From assembly GCA_002335385.1 (NCBI GenBank), contig DCVK01000049.1, forward strand, positions 1-8,396: a stretch of DNA of 8,396 bases, given 5' to 3'. Source of the stretch: Candidatus Aminicenantes bacterium UBA2190 (GTDB lineage: Bacteria; Acidobacteriota; Aminicenantia; UBA2199). A model generated the notes under the pieces. That model was not told the origin of the DNA, did not search any database, and worked only from the letters and a program-made list of their open reading frames with translations. The position numbers and the translations under genes are program-made. Position 1 is the stretch's first letter, and every line of letters begins with the position of its first letter. Positions 1-5,684 of the stretch are shown in pieces.

Positions 1-943
1 ACTTCTCCTGGCCCATCTGCATGGAAGAATATATCTGGTGGATCTTGTTGTCGCGGATCAGGTGGCGGATGGCCGGGTTGGGGATGAGGATCTCCACCGC
101 CAGGCAGCGGCCGCGGCCGTCGGCCTTGGGCAGCAGCGCCTGGGTGACGATGCCCTCCAGGTTCATCGAGAGCTGGGTGCGCACCTGGTCCTGCTGGTGG
201 GGCGGGAAGACGTCGATGATGCGGTTGATGGTCTGGGCCGCCGAGTTGGTGTGCAGGGTGGCGAAGGTGAGGTGGCCGGTCTCGGCGATGGTGATGGCCG
301 CCTGGATGGTCTCCAGGTCGCGCATCTCGCCGATCAGCACCACGTCGGGGTCCTCGCGCAGGACCGAGCGCAGCGCCATGGGGAAGCTCTTGGTGTCGGC
401 GTGCAGCTCGCGCTGGTTGACCATGGCCTTGCGGTGGGAATGGAGGTACTCGATGGGGTCCTCGATGGTGATGATGTGCAGCGGCTGCTCCTTGTTGACC
501 TTGTCGATCATCGAGGCCAGGGTGGTGGTCTTGCCCGATCCGGTGGGCCCGGTGACCAGGATCAGGCCGCGCGCCTTGTTGGTCATGGTGGGGACGATGG
601 CCGGCAGGCCCAGCTTCTCGAACGACCAGATCTCGTAGGGGATGCGGCGGAAGGCGCCGGCGACGGCGCCGCGCTGCATGAAGACGTTGGCGCGGAAGCG
701 GGCCAGCCCCTTGATGCCGAACGAGAAGTCGAGCTCCCAGTTCTCCTCGAACTTGTACTTCTGGTTGTCGTTGAGGATGCTGTAGATCATCTGCTTCGTC
801 TCGGCCGGGGACAGCGACGGGTGTTCGATCCTCTTGAGCAGCCCGTGGACGCGGATGAGCGGCGGCGAGTTGGTGGTGATATGCAGGTCGGTCCCCCCCT
901 CGTCGACCATGATCTTCAACAGTTGCGGCAGCGGCAGGGCCAT
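1..943 (-). CDS. pilT: Type IV pilus retraction ATPase PilT (3' end cut by window)
   Basis: Hexameric cytoplasmic ATPase that drives pilus disassembly and twitching motility at the inner-membrane base of the type IV pilus. 314 residues are visible; family members are about 340-370 aa, so only the C-terminal tail is missing. Read on the minus strand: a small N-terminal PAS-like domain (about 1-100), then the RecA-like core with Walker A GPTGSGKT (132-139), Asp box ITIEDPIEY (158-166), Walker B VVLIGE (201-206, catalytic Glu206) and His box TGHLTFATLHT (222-232). AIRNLIRD (291-298) corresponds to the AIRNLIRE motif typical of PilT and needed for retraction in studied homologues; this separates it from PilB/GspE. 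No tetracysteine zinc motif is present, also as expected for PilT. The ATG at 943 follows the pilB stop by 10 nt and has a strong Shine-Dalgarno that overlaps that stop, so the two genes are translated from one mRNA. A PilU-type paralogue is the main alternative. Confidence 0.95.
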   Translation of the reverse strand, partial: MALPLPQLLKIMVDEGGTDLHITTNSPPLIRVHGLLKRIEHPSLSPAETKQMIYSILNDNQKYKFEENWELDFSFGIKGLARFRANVFMQRGAVAGAFRRIPYEIWSFEKLGLPAIVPTMTNKARGLILVTGPTGSGKTTTLASMIDKVNKEQPLHIITIEDPIEYLHSHRKAMVNQRELHADTKSFPMALRSVLREDPDVVLIGEMRDLETIQAAITIAETGHLTFATLHTNSAAQTINRIIDVFPPHQQDQVRTQLSMNLEGIVTQALLPKADGRGRCLAVEILIPNPAIRHLIRDNKIHQIYSSMQMGQEK

Positions 944-949
944 GTCTCT

Positions 950-955
950 CTCCTT
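950..955 (-). promoter_or_regulatory. Ribosome binding site of pilT
   Basis: AAGGAG on the minus strand, 6 nt before the pilT ATG. It overlaps the TAA stop codon of pilB (954-956), so termination on pilB and initiation on pilT are closely coupled. Confidence 0.85.
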
Positions 956-2669
956 ACATCTTCGAGGTCTCTCTCAGCACTTCCTCGATGGAAGTGATCC
1001 CCATTTTTATCTTCTCCAGGCCGCTCTGGCGCAGGGTGAGCATCCCCTTCTCCTTGGCCTTCTGGCGCAGCTCGGAGGTGGAGGCGCCGATCATGACCAT
1101 CTCGCGGATCTCCTCGTCGAGCTCCATGACCTCGAAGAGGCCGACGCGGCCCTTGTAGCCGGTGTTGTTGCACTTGTCGCAGCCCTTGGGCTCGAAGATC
1201 TGCAGGGCCTTGGCCTCCTCGGGGGTGAAGCCGATCTCGATCAGGGTCTGGGCCGGGATCTTGGCCCCCCCCTTGCAGTTGGCGCACAGGCGGCGGATCA
1301 GGCGCTGGGCCTGGACCAGGCGCAGGGAGGTGGCCACCAGGAAGGGCTCGATGCCCATGTTGATCAGGCGGGCGATGGTGGAGGGCGCGTCGTTGGTATG
1401 CAGCGTCGAAAGGACCAGGTGGCCGGTCAGGGCGGCCTTGATGGCGATGTCGGCGGTCTCGAAATCGCGGATCTCGCCCACCAGGATGATGTTGGGGTCC
1501 TGGCGCATGAAGGTGCGCAGGGCGGCCGGGAAGGTCAGGCCGATCTGCTCCTTGATGTTGACCTGGTTGAGGCCGAAGATATTGAACTCTACGGGGTTTT
1601 CCGCGGTCAGGATGTTCACCTCGTCGTCGTTCAGCTTGGAAACGGCCGAGTACAGCGTGTTGGTCTTGCCCGAGCCGGTGGGACCGGTGACCAGGATAAT
1701 GCCCCAGGGCTCCTTGATGTTGCGCTCGAACTTCTGCAGCGAGGTGGGCTCGAAGCCGAGCTGGGTCAGGTCGAGGCGCAACTGGTCCTTGTCCAGGATG
1801 CGGATGACGACCTTCTCGCCATGGATGGTGGGCAGCGAGGAGACACGCATGTCGACGACCTTCTTGGTGGTGCCGGTGTCGATCTTGGTCTTGATGCGGC
1901 CGTCCTGGGGCAGGCGCTTCTCGGCGATGTCCATGCCGGAGATGATCTTCAGCCGGGCGGTGACCTTGTTCTTGAGGTTCATCGGCGGCTTCATGTACTC
2001 GTGCAGCACGCCGTCGATGCGCAGGCGCACGCGGAACTCCTTCTCGTAGGGCTCGAAATGGATGTCCGACGCCCCCTTGATGATGGCGTCGTTGAAGATG
2101 AGGTTGACCAGCTTGATGGCCGGGGCGTCCTCGTCGAATTCGCCATCGCCCGACAGGTCGTCCTCCTTCATCTCCAGGACCTCGACGCTGGAGTCCTCGC
2201 TCAGCTCGATCTCGTCGAGGAACTTCTGCGCCTCGATGCCGGTGGAGGAGCCGTAGTACTTGTCGATGGCCTCCAGGATCGACGACTCGGGGGCGATGAC
2301 CGCCTGGATGCGCAGGTTGGTCGAGAAACGGATCTCCTCCTGCACGAAGAGGTTGGAGGGGTCGGCCATGGCCAGCGTCAGATTGGAACCGATGCGGTGG
2401 ATGGGGATGACCACGTGCTTGCGGGCGATGTCGGGCTTGATCAGCTCGATCACCTTGTCGTCGATCTCGAACTTGGAAAGGTTGATCGACGGGTAGCCGA
2501 ACTGCTTGCTCAGGACCTGGGCGATGTCCTCCTCGGTTACGTGCCCGAGGCGGATGAGGACGCTGCCCAGCTTGCCCGGCTCCTTTTTCTGCACGTCCAG
2601 GGCGTGCTGGAGCTTCTCTTCCGTGATCTTCCTTTCCTTAAGTAGAAAATCTCCTAGTCGCATAGCCAT
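954..2669 (-). CDS. pilB: Type IV pilus assembly (extension) ATPase PilB
   Basis: 571-aa cytoplasmic ATPase of the GspE/PilB family that powers pilin polymerisation, the opposite motor to PilT next door. Domains in order: N-terminal GspE_N domain (about 1-140, beginning RLGDFLL), an acidic linker (about 145-185), then the ATPase core. The core has Walker A GPTGSGKT (329-336), Asp-box region TAENPVEFN (355-363), Walker B IILVGE (394-399) and His box TGHLVLSTLHTND (415-427). A zinc-binding tetracysteine, CANC (462-465) plus CDKC (497-500), is typical of PilB/GspE and absent from PilT. The Asp box has Asn358 where Asp is usual (PilT here keeps it). The length is normal. The ATG at 2669 is chosen because RLGDFLL is where the domain begins; ATG 2663 (Met3) is the only close alternative. 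No Shine-Dalgarno precedes either, and a strong promoter ends 7 nt upstream, so the mRNA may be leaderless. GspE of a type II secretion system is the alternative; the adjacent pilT favours PilB. Confidence 0.95.
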   Translation of the reverse strand: MAMRLGDFLLKERKITEEKLQHALDVQKKEPGKLGSVLIRLGHVTEEDIAQVLSKQFGYPSINLSKFEIDDKVIELIKPDIARKHVVIPIHRIGSNLTLAMADPSNLFVQEEIRFSTNLRIQAVIAPESSILEAIDKYYGSSTGIEAQKFLDEIELSEDSSVEVLEMKEDDLSGDGEFDEDAPAIKLVNLIFNDAIIKGASDIHFEPYEKEFRVRLRIDGVLHEYMKPPMNLKNKVTARLKIISGMDIAEKRLPQDGRIKTKIDTGTTKKVVDMRVSSLPTIHGEKVVIRILDKDQLRLDLTQLGFEPTSLQKFERNIKEPWGIILVTGPTGSGKTNTLYSAVSKLNDDEVNILTAENPVEFNIFGLNQVNIKEQIGLTFPAALRTFMRQDPNIILVGEIRDFETADIAIKAALTGHLVLSTLHTNDAPSTIARLINMGIEPFLVATSLRLVQAQRLIRRLCANCKGGAKIPAQTLIEIGFTPEEAKALQIFEPKGCDKCNNTGYKGRVGLFEVMELDEEIREMVMIGASTSELRQKAKEKGMLTLRQSGLEKIKMGITSIEEVLRETSKM

Positions 2670-2676
2670 TGGCTAT
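2662..2676. repeat. Perfect 15-bp palindrome over the pilB start codon
   Basis: Arms ATAGCCA and TGGCTAT flank one central base. The palindrome abuts the -10 hexamer (2677-2682) and covers both candidate start codons (ATG 2669 and ATG 2663). If transcription starts at 2669-2670, only half of it is transcribed, so it would act as DNA (operator-like) rather than as an RNA hairpin. No regulator gene is visible nearby. The role is inferred from position only. Confidence 0.45.
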
Positions 2677-2705
2677 ATTGTAGAGAATGAAAAACGAATT
2701 GTCAA
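2677..2705 (-). promoter_or_regulatory. Sigma70-type promoter of pilB-pilT
   Basis: On the minus strand: TTGACA (2705-2700), a 17-nt spacer, then TACAAT (2682-2677), a near-perfect housekeeping promoter. It fits entirely inside the 41-nt gap between the barrel gene stop and the pilB ATG. Seven nt separate the -10 box from the start codon, so the expected transcription start falls on, or one base before, the A of the ATG. Confidence 0.85.
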
Positions 2706-2710
2706 TTTTT

Positions 2711-3877
2711 TCATTGCAAGGCGTAAAATCCCGAGACCCCGAGGTTTTTGACCCGTCCCCGGGAATCGAGGGCCAGTGCGAGGTCGATCAGGACCTTTCC
2801 CAGGTTGAAGCCGCAGCCGAGGCCGTAGAGGGAGTTGGCCTCGCGGCCCACGAAATACTTGGCGGCCAGGTCGCTCCACAGCCCGGCGCGCAGGAACAGC
2901 TTGTTGCGGAAAAGCCCCTTTTCCACCCCGAGCGAGAACAGCTGCGCCTCTTCGCCGCCGTGGAACAGCTCGCCCTTGGCCAGGTCGATGTCCAGAAAGA
3001 ACGCCAGCTCCGGGTCGGGGCGGAAGGCCAGGCCGGCCACCAGGCGGCGGTCCAGGCGCAGCTCGCCGGCGGCGGTGTCGATGACCGGGCGGGTGGCGTT
3101 CTTCACCGCCAGGCCGGCCCTGAGGTGCTGGCCGAGCTCGATGGCCGCTCCCAGGTCCAGGTTGAACTTGGAGAAGCCATTCTCGGCCCCCGACCAGGCG
3201 GCCTCCAGGAGTTCGTCGGCGCCGGCGCGGGGCGTGAACGGCTCGGCGTCGAGCCCGGCTTCGAACACGCTGTACTTTCCCTTCAGGTAATGGAAGGTGG
3301 CCCCCACGAACATCCCCTGCGAGACGGGGAAGGCGATGGCCAGCGAGTAGTCCGTGTAGTGCATCCCGGTGAAACGCACGCGCAGCGCGGCGATGTCGGC
3401 GTCGCTGACGGCGGACGCGGGCTGGTCGAGGACGGCGCTGGACAGGGGACGGACGACGGCCGCGTCCACGGTGGCAATGGCGACGGCGTACCCCTTGCCG
3501 GCGTAACCGGGGCCGCGCATGCGGAAGCCGCTGACGACGGTGTCGGCGGAGAACGCCTCGTTCAGCGCTCGCAGCGCCGCCTCGCGGCTTTCCGCGTCCA
3601 GCGCCTGGAAATGTTCCAGGTCGTAGGCGCGGGCGGCGGCCAGGCTTTGGCTGATGTCGCGGAAATCCAGGCGGCTGCTGCCGTACTGGTAGCCGCCCAG
3701 CGGCACGGCCAGCGAGCCCAGCAAGGAGGGGTTGAGATAGAGGGAATTGAGGTCATAGTTGTTCGCCAGGGAAGCATATCCGAGAGCCAAGGAACGGGCG
3801 CCGTAAAAAAAAGGGAAAAAGGAGAAGGCGGGCATTGCCAGGGCGAAGAACACGGCCAGCAGCAGCGATCTTTTCAT
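2711..3877 (-). CDS. Outer-membrane beta-barrel protein, PorV/TraF-like (hypothetical)
   Basis: 388-aa secreted protein. Residues 1-19 form a clear signal peptide: Lys2-Arg3, a hydrophobic core, and a probable cut after Ala-Phe-Ser 17-19. Right after it, residues 26-53 (GARSLALGYAS ... NSLYLNPSLL) match the N-terminal signature of the PorV / UPF0164 / TraF-like barrel families, normally of the form 'ARS-G-GGA-(x)n-NPA-L'. The rest alternates short amphipathic strands rich in Gly and aromatics, as expected for an outer-membrane barrel; the end (GVSGFYALQ) resembles a terminal strand. The function is unknown. It is not a secretin, and a link to the pilus is suggested only by its place upstream of pilB. 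The Met at 3877 is chosen over an in-frame upstream GTG-type extension because the signal peptide starts there. No Shine-Dalgarno precedes it, and a promoter -10 lies 7 nt upstream. The stop is 41 nt before pilB with no terminator visible, so read-through into pilB is possible. Confidence 0.75.
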   Translation of the reverse strand: MKRSLLLAVFFALAMPAFSFFPFFYGARSLALGYASLANNYDLNSLYLNPSLLGSLAVPLGGYQYGSSRLDFRDISQSLAAARAYDLEHFQALDAESREAALRALNEAFSADTVVSGFRMRGPGYAGKGYAVAIATVDAAVVRPLSSAVLDQPASAVSDADIAALRVRFTGMHYTDYSLAIAFPVSQGMFVGATFHYLKGKYSVFEAGLDAEPFTPRAGADELLEAAWSGAENGFSKFNLDLGAAIELGQHLRAGLAVKNATRPVIDTAAGELRLDRRLVAGLAFRPDPELAFFLDIDLAKGELFHGGEEAQLFSLGVEKGLFRNKLFLRAGLWSDLAAKYFVGREANSLYGLGCGFNLGKVLIDLALALDSRGRVKNLGVSGFYALQ

Positions 3878-3884
3878 TTTTTCA

Positions 3885-3914
3885 TTTATACAACGAAATA
3901 ACAAAAATTGTCAA
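3885..3914 (-). promoter_or_regulatory. Sigma70-type promoter of the barrel protein gene
   Basis: On the minus strand: TTGACA (3914-3909), an 18-nt spacer, then TATAAA (3890-3885). The -10 box ends exactly 7 nt before the ATG at 3877, the same spacing as at pilB, so this mRNA is also expected to be leaderless or nearly so. Confidence 0.75.
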
Positions 3915-3920
3915 CCGGCG

Positions 3921-3937
3921 GGCGCGGAATGCGCGCC
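3921..3937. repeat. GC-rich inverted repeat between divergent promoters
   Basis: GGCGCG (3921-3926) pairs with CGCGCC (3932-3937) around GAATG, with a weaker extension outwards after a G/G mismatch. It lies between the -35 boxes of the two divergent promoters, just upstream of the barrel gene promoter. It could be a regulator site, or chance in GC-rich DNA. Confidence 0.3.
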
Positions 3938-3964
3938 GGCGGCGGGGAAAAGCGGATAGCGGTA

Positions 3965-3993
3965 TTGACAGGCGAACGTGATTTTGCTACTCT
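3965..3993 (+). promoter_or_regulatory. Sigma70-type promoter of the tRNA-led operon
   Basis: TTGACA (3965-3970), a 17-nt spacer, and a weak -10, TACTCT (3988-3993). Transcription should start near 4000, about 6 nt before the tRNA 5' end at 4006. This is the only promoter I can see for the whole plus-strand block. Confidence 0.65.
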
Positions 3994-4005
3994 TGCCTCT
4001 GGCAG

Positions 4006-4078
4006 GGGTCTATAGCTCAACGGCTAGAGCTACCGGCTCATAACCGGTTGGTTCCAGGTTCGAATCCTGGTAGGCCCA
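4006..4078 (+). tRNA. tRNA with anticodon CAT (Met elongator or Ile2)
   Basis: 73-nt cloverleaf. Acceptor GGGTCTA pairs with TAGGCCC (one T/G wobble at 4-69). The D stem is GCTC/GAGC with an 8-nt loop, the anticodon stem ACCGG/CCGGT with loop CTCATAA (anticodon CAT), the variable loop 5 nt, the T stem CCAGG/CCTGG with loop TTCGAAT, and the discriminator A (4078). CCA is not encoded. Base pair 1-72 is a normal G-C, so it is not the initiator. A CAT anticodon also occurs in tRNA-Ile2, where C34 is modified to lysidine by TilS; the CTCATAA loop within a GG/CC-bounded stem and the C5-G68 pair would suit that, but the 4-69 wobble is not the C-G pair known to help TilS in E. coli. I cannot separate Met from Ile2. 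It sits 26 nt upstream of a protein gene with no terminator between. Confidence 0.93.
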
Positions 4079-4093
4079 GTATCAGCGACCAGC

Positions 4094-4099
4094 AAGGAG
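4094..4099 (+). promoter_or_regulatory. Ribosome binding site fixing a TTG start
   Basis: AAGGAG 5 nt before TTG 4105. This is what decides the start of the zinc-ribbon gene: any longer reading frame would begin inside the tRNA. Confidence 0.75.
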
Positions 4100-4104
4100 T
4101 TTTC

Positions 4105-4827
4105 TTGAAAGAAGGACTTGACATCTTATACGCGCTGCAGCAGAAGGACGACCAGCTCAAGGAGATCGAAGCCGTCATCAAGGAGATTCCCGTCCGCATC
4201 AAGGAACTGGAGGACGAGCGCGACTCCCGCTCCGACATGATCGAAAAAGCCAAGAAGAGACTGCAGCACAACGGCGAGGAGCGCAAGAAGCTGGAGCGCG
4301 AGATCGTCGCCCTCCGCGACAAGATCGCCAAGTACAAGGAACAGATGAAGAAGGTGACCACCAACAAGGAGTTCCAGGGCTTCAGCAACGAAATCAAGTT
4401 CGAGGAAACGAATATCGTCGGCGTGGAAGAAAAGATCATCGAGAAGATGATCGAATCCGACGAGATCATGGGCGGCATCCGCGACGCCGAGAGCGAATTC
4501 AGGAAGATCGCCGACGCCTACAACCAGCAGATCAAGGACATGCTCAGCAACCTGGAATACCACAAGAACAAGCTGGCCGAAGAGAACCAGAACAAGAAGA
4601 ATCTGCGCGGGCGGGTCGATCCCAAGCTGCTCAAGGCCTACGACAACCTCTTCGTCAAGAAGGCCGGCAAGGTCGTCTCCTACGTGCACACCGACTTCTG
4701 CGGCGTGTGCAACATCAAGATCCGCCCCCAGATCCTGAGCGAGCTGGTCCTTTCCAGCGACGTGATGATCTGCGAAAACTGCGGCCGCATCCTGTACAAG
4801 AAGATCGTCGACGAAGCGGAAGCCTGA
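4105..4827 (+). CDS. Coiled-coil protein with C-terminal C4 zinc ribbon (zf-RING_7 / DUF164 family)
   Basis: 240-aa cytoplasmic protein, the usual length for the family. Residues about 10-165 are a highly charged (Lys/Glu) long coiled coil, with the conserved-looking hinge segment VTTNKEFQGFSNEI at 84-97. The C-terminus holds a zinc ribbon with ligands Cys199, Cys202, Cys223 and Cys226 (CGVC ... CENC). Studied relatives include Helicobacter HP0958 (FlgZ), which binds RpoN and flagellin mRNA, and chlamydial CT398; the general role is unsettled, probably protein or nucleic-acid binding. No sigma54 or flagellar gene is visible here, so that function should not be transferred. The start is TTG 4105, with a good Shine-Dalgarno; the frame stays open upstream only into the tRNA, and no ATG is available near the N-terminus. 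It lies 26 nt after the tRNA and 26 nt before the transketolase genes, and is probably co-transcribed with both. Confidence 0.88.
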   Translation: MKEGLDILYALQQKDDQLKEIEAVIKEIPVRIKELEDERDSRSDMIEKAKKRLQHNGEERKKLEREIVALRDKIAKYKEQMKKVTTNKEFQGFSNEIKFEETNIVGVEEKIIEKMIESDEIMGGIRDAESEFRKIADAYNQQIKDMLSNLEYHKNKLAEENQNKKNLRGRVDPKLLKAYDNLFVKKAGKVVSYVHTDFCGVCNIKIRPQILSELVLSSDVMICENCGRILYKKIVDEAEA

Positions 4828-4840
4828 TCCCGGTTTCCGC
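4816..4840 (+). other. Intercistronic hairpin around the zinc-ribbon stop codon
   Basis: GCGGAAGCC (4816-4824) pairs with GGTTTCCGC (4832-4840), a 9-bp stem with one G-T wobble. The 7-nt loop begins with the TGA stop codon (4825-4827). The next gene's ribosome binding site, GGGGAG (4841-4846), starts directly after the stem. No T-tract follows, so it is not a standard intrinsic terminator. It may modulate translation or mRNA processing between the two cistrons. Confidence 0.5.
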
Positions 4841-4853
4841 GGGGAGCCCGCGC

Positions 4854-5684
4854 ATGAACGAGCGAGAACGGACCGAGCTGAGCGAGACCGCCCGCCGCAT
4901 GCGCCGCCATATCATCCGCATGATCGGCCGCGCCGCCTCGGGCCACCCCGGCGGCTCGCTCTCGGCGGCGGAGATCCTGGCCTGCCTCTACTTCCGCGAG
5001 ATGCGCCTCGACCCGGCCGACCCCGCGCTCCCCGACCGCGACCGCTTTGTCCTCTCCAAGGGGCACGCCGCCCCGGTGCTGTATGCCGCCCTGGCCGAGC
5101 GCGGTTTCTTCCCCGCCAACGACCTGGAGCGCCTGCGCCAGTGCGACTCCCGACTGCAGGGCCACCCCCACCGCCTGGACACCCCGGGGGTGGAGGCGTC
5201 GACCGGCTCCCTCGGCCAGGGGCTGTCCATGGCCTGCGGCATGGCGCTGGGCTTGCGCCTTTCCGGGAGCGCGGCCAGGGTCTTCGCCCTGATCGGCGAC
5301 GGCGAGTCGCAGGAGGGGCAGATCTGGGAAGCGGCCATGACCGCCGGTTTCCGCAAGCTGGACAACCTCTGCGTCTTCCTGGACTACAACGATCTGCAGA
5401 TCGACGGCCGGGTCAGCGCCATCAAGGACATCGCCCCGTTGCGCGACAAGTGGCAGTCCTTCCGCTGGCGGGTCGAGGAGATCGACGGCCACGACTTCGA
5501 CCAGATCGAATCCGCGCTGGCCGCCTTCGCCGGCGAACGCGAGCGGCCGACCCTGGTCATCGCCCGCACCGTCAAGGGCAAGGGGGTTTCGTTCATGGAG
5601 GACAACGTCGCTTTCCACGGCCAGGCGCCCAACGCCCAGGAGACGGCGCAGGCACTGCAGGAGCTCGGCCATGACGCTGGATAG
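4854..5684 (+). CDS. Transketolase, N-terminal (thiamine-diphosphate-binding) subunit
   Basis: 276-aa half of a split transketolase (COG3959 type) acting with the next gene in the non-oxidative pentose phosphate pathway, where it moves two-carbon ketol units between sugar phosphates. Visible motifs: GHPGGSLSAAE (30-40), SKGHAAP (68-74), GSLGQGLS (118-125), and the ThDP/Mg motif starting GDGESQEG (148-155) and ending at Asn179 in DYND. VKGKGVSFMED (240-250) and His255 in the FHGQAP segment match the substrate-side His region of whole transketolases. The length is normal for the split form. ATG 4854 has GGGGAG 7 nt upstream; the frame is open further upstream but would overlap the zinc-ribbon gene out of frame. 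It overlaps the C-terminal subunit by 14 nt, so the two are translationally coupled and likely made in equal amounts. Another two-carbon transferase of the same fold cannot be fully excluded. Confidence 0.92.
   Translation: MNERERTELSETARRMRRHIIRMIGRAASGHPGGSLSAAEILACLYFREMRLDPADPALPDRDRFVLSKGHAAPVLYAALAERGFFPANDLERLRQCDSRLQGHPHRLDTPGVEASTGSLGQGLSMACGMALGLRLSGSAARVFALIGDGESQEGQIWEAAMTAGFRKLDNLCVFLDYNDLQIDGRVSAIKDIAPLRDKWQSFRWRVEEIDGHDFDQIESALAAFAGERERPTLVIARTVKGKGVSFMEDNVAFHGQAPNAQETAQALQELGHDAG
5659..5663 (+). promoter_or_regulatory. Ribosome binding site of the transketolase C-terminal subunit
   Basis: AGGAG 7 nt before ATG 5671, inside the last codons of the N-terminal subunit gene. It supports the overlapping start. 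Confidence 0.7.

Noticed and set aside
38..997. Plus-strand open frame opposite pilT
   Set aside because: Same antisense effect; repetitive Val/Gly/Asp composition and no domain.
834..2645. Long open frame (603 codons) on the plus strand opposite pilB
   Set aside because: Antisense to a clear PilB with full motifs. The translation is low-complexity (Leu/Asp/Gly/Val-rich), as expected when GC-rich codon bias removes stops from the opposite strand.
2687..3901. Plus-strand open frame opposite the barrel gene
   Set aside because: The minus-strand frame has a signal peptide and barrel features; the plus-strand product is composition-biased with no motif.
4118..4132. TTGACA followed by TTATAC early in the zinc-ribbon gene
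   Set aside because: Only about 2-4 nt separate the hexamers, far from the 16-18 nt needed, so it is not a promoter.
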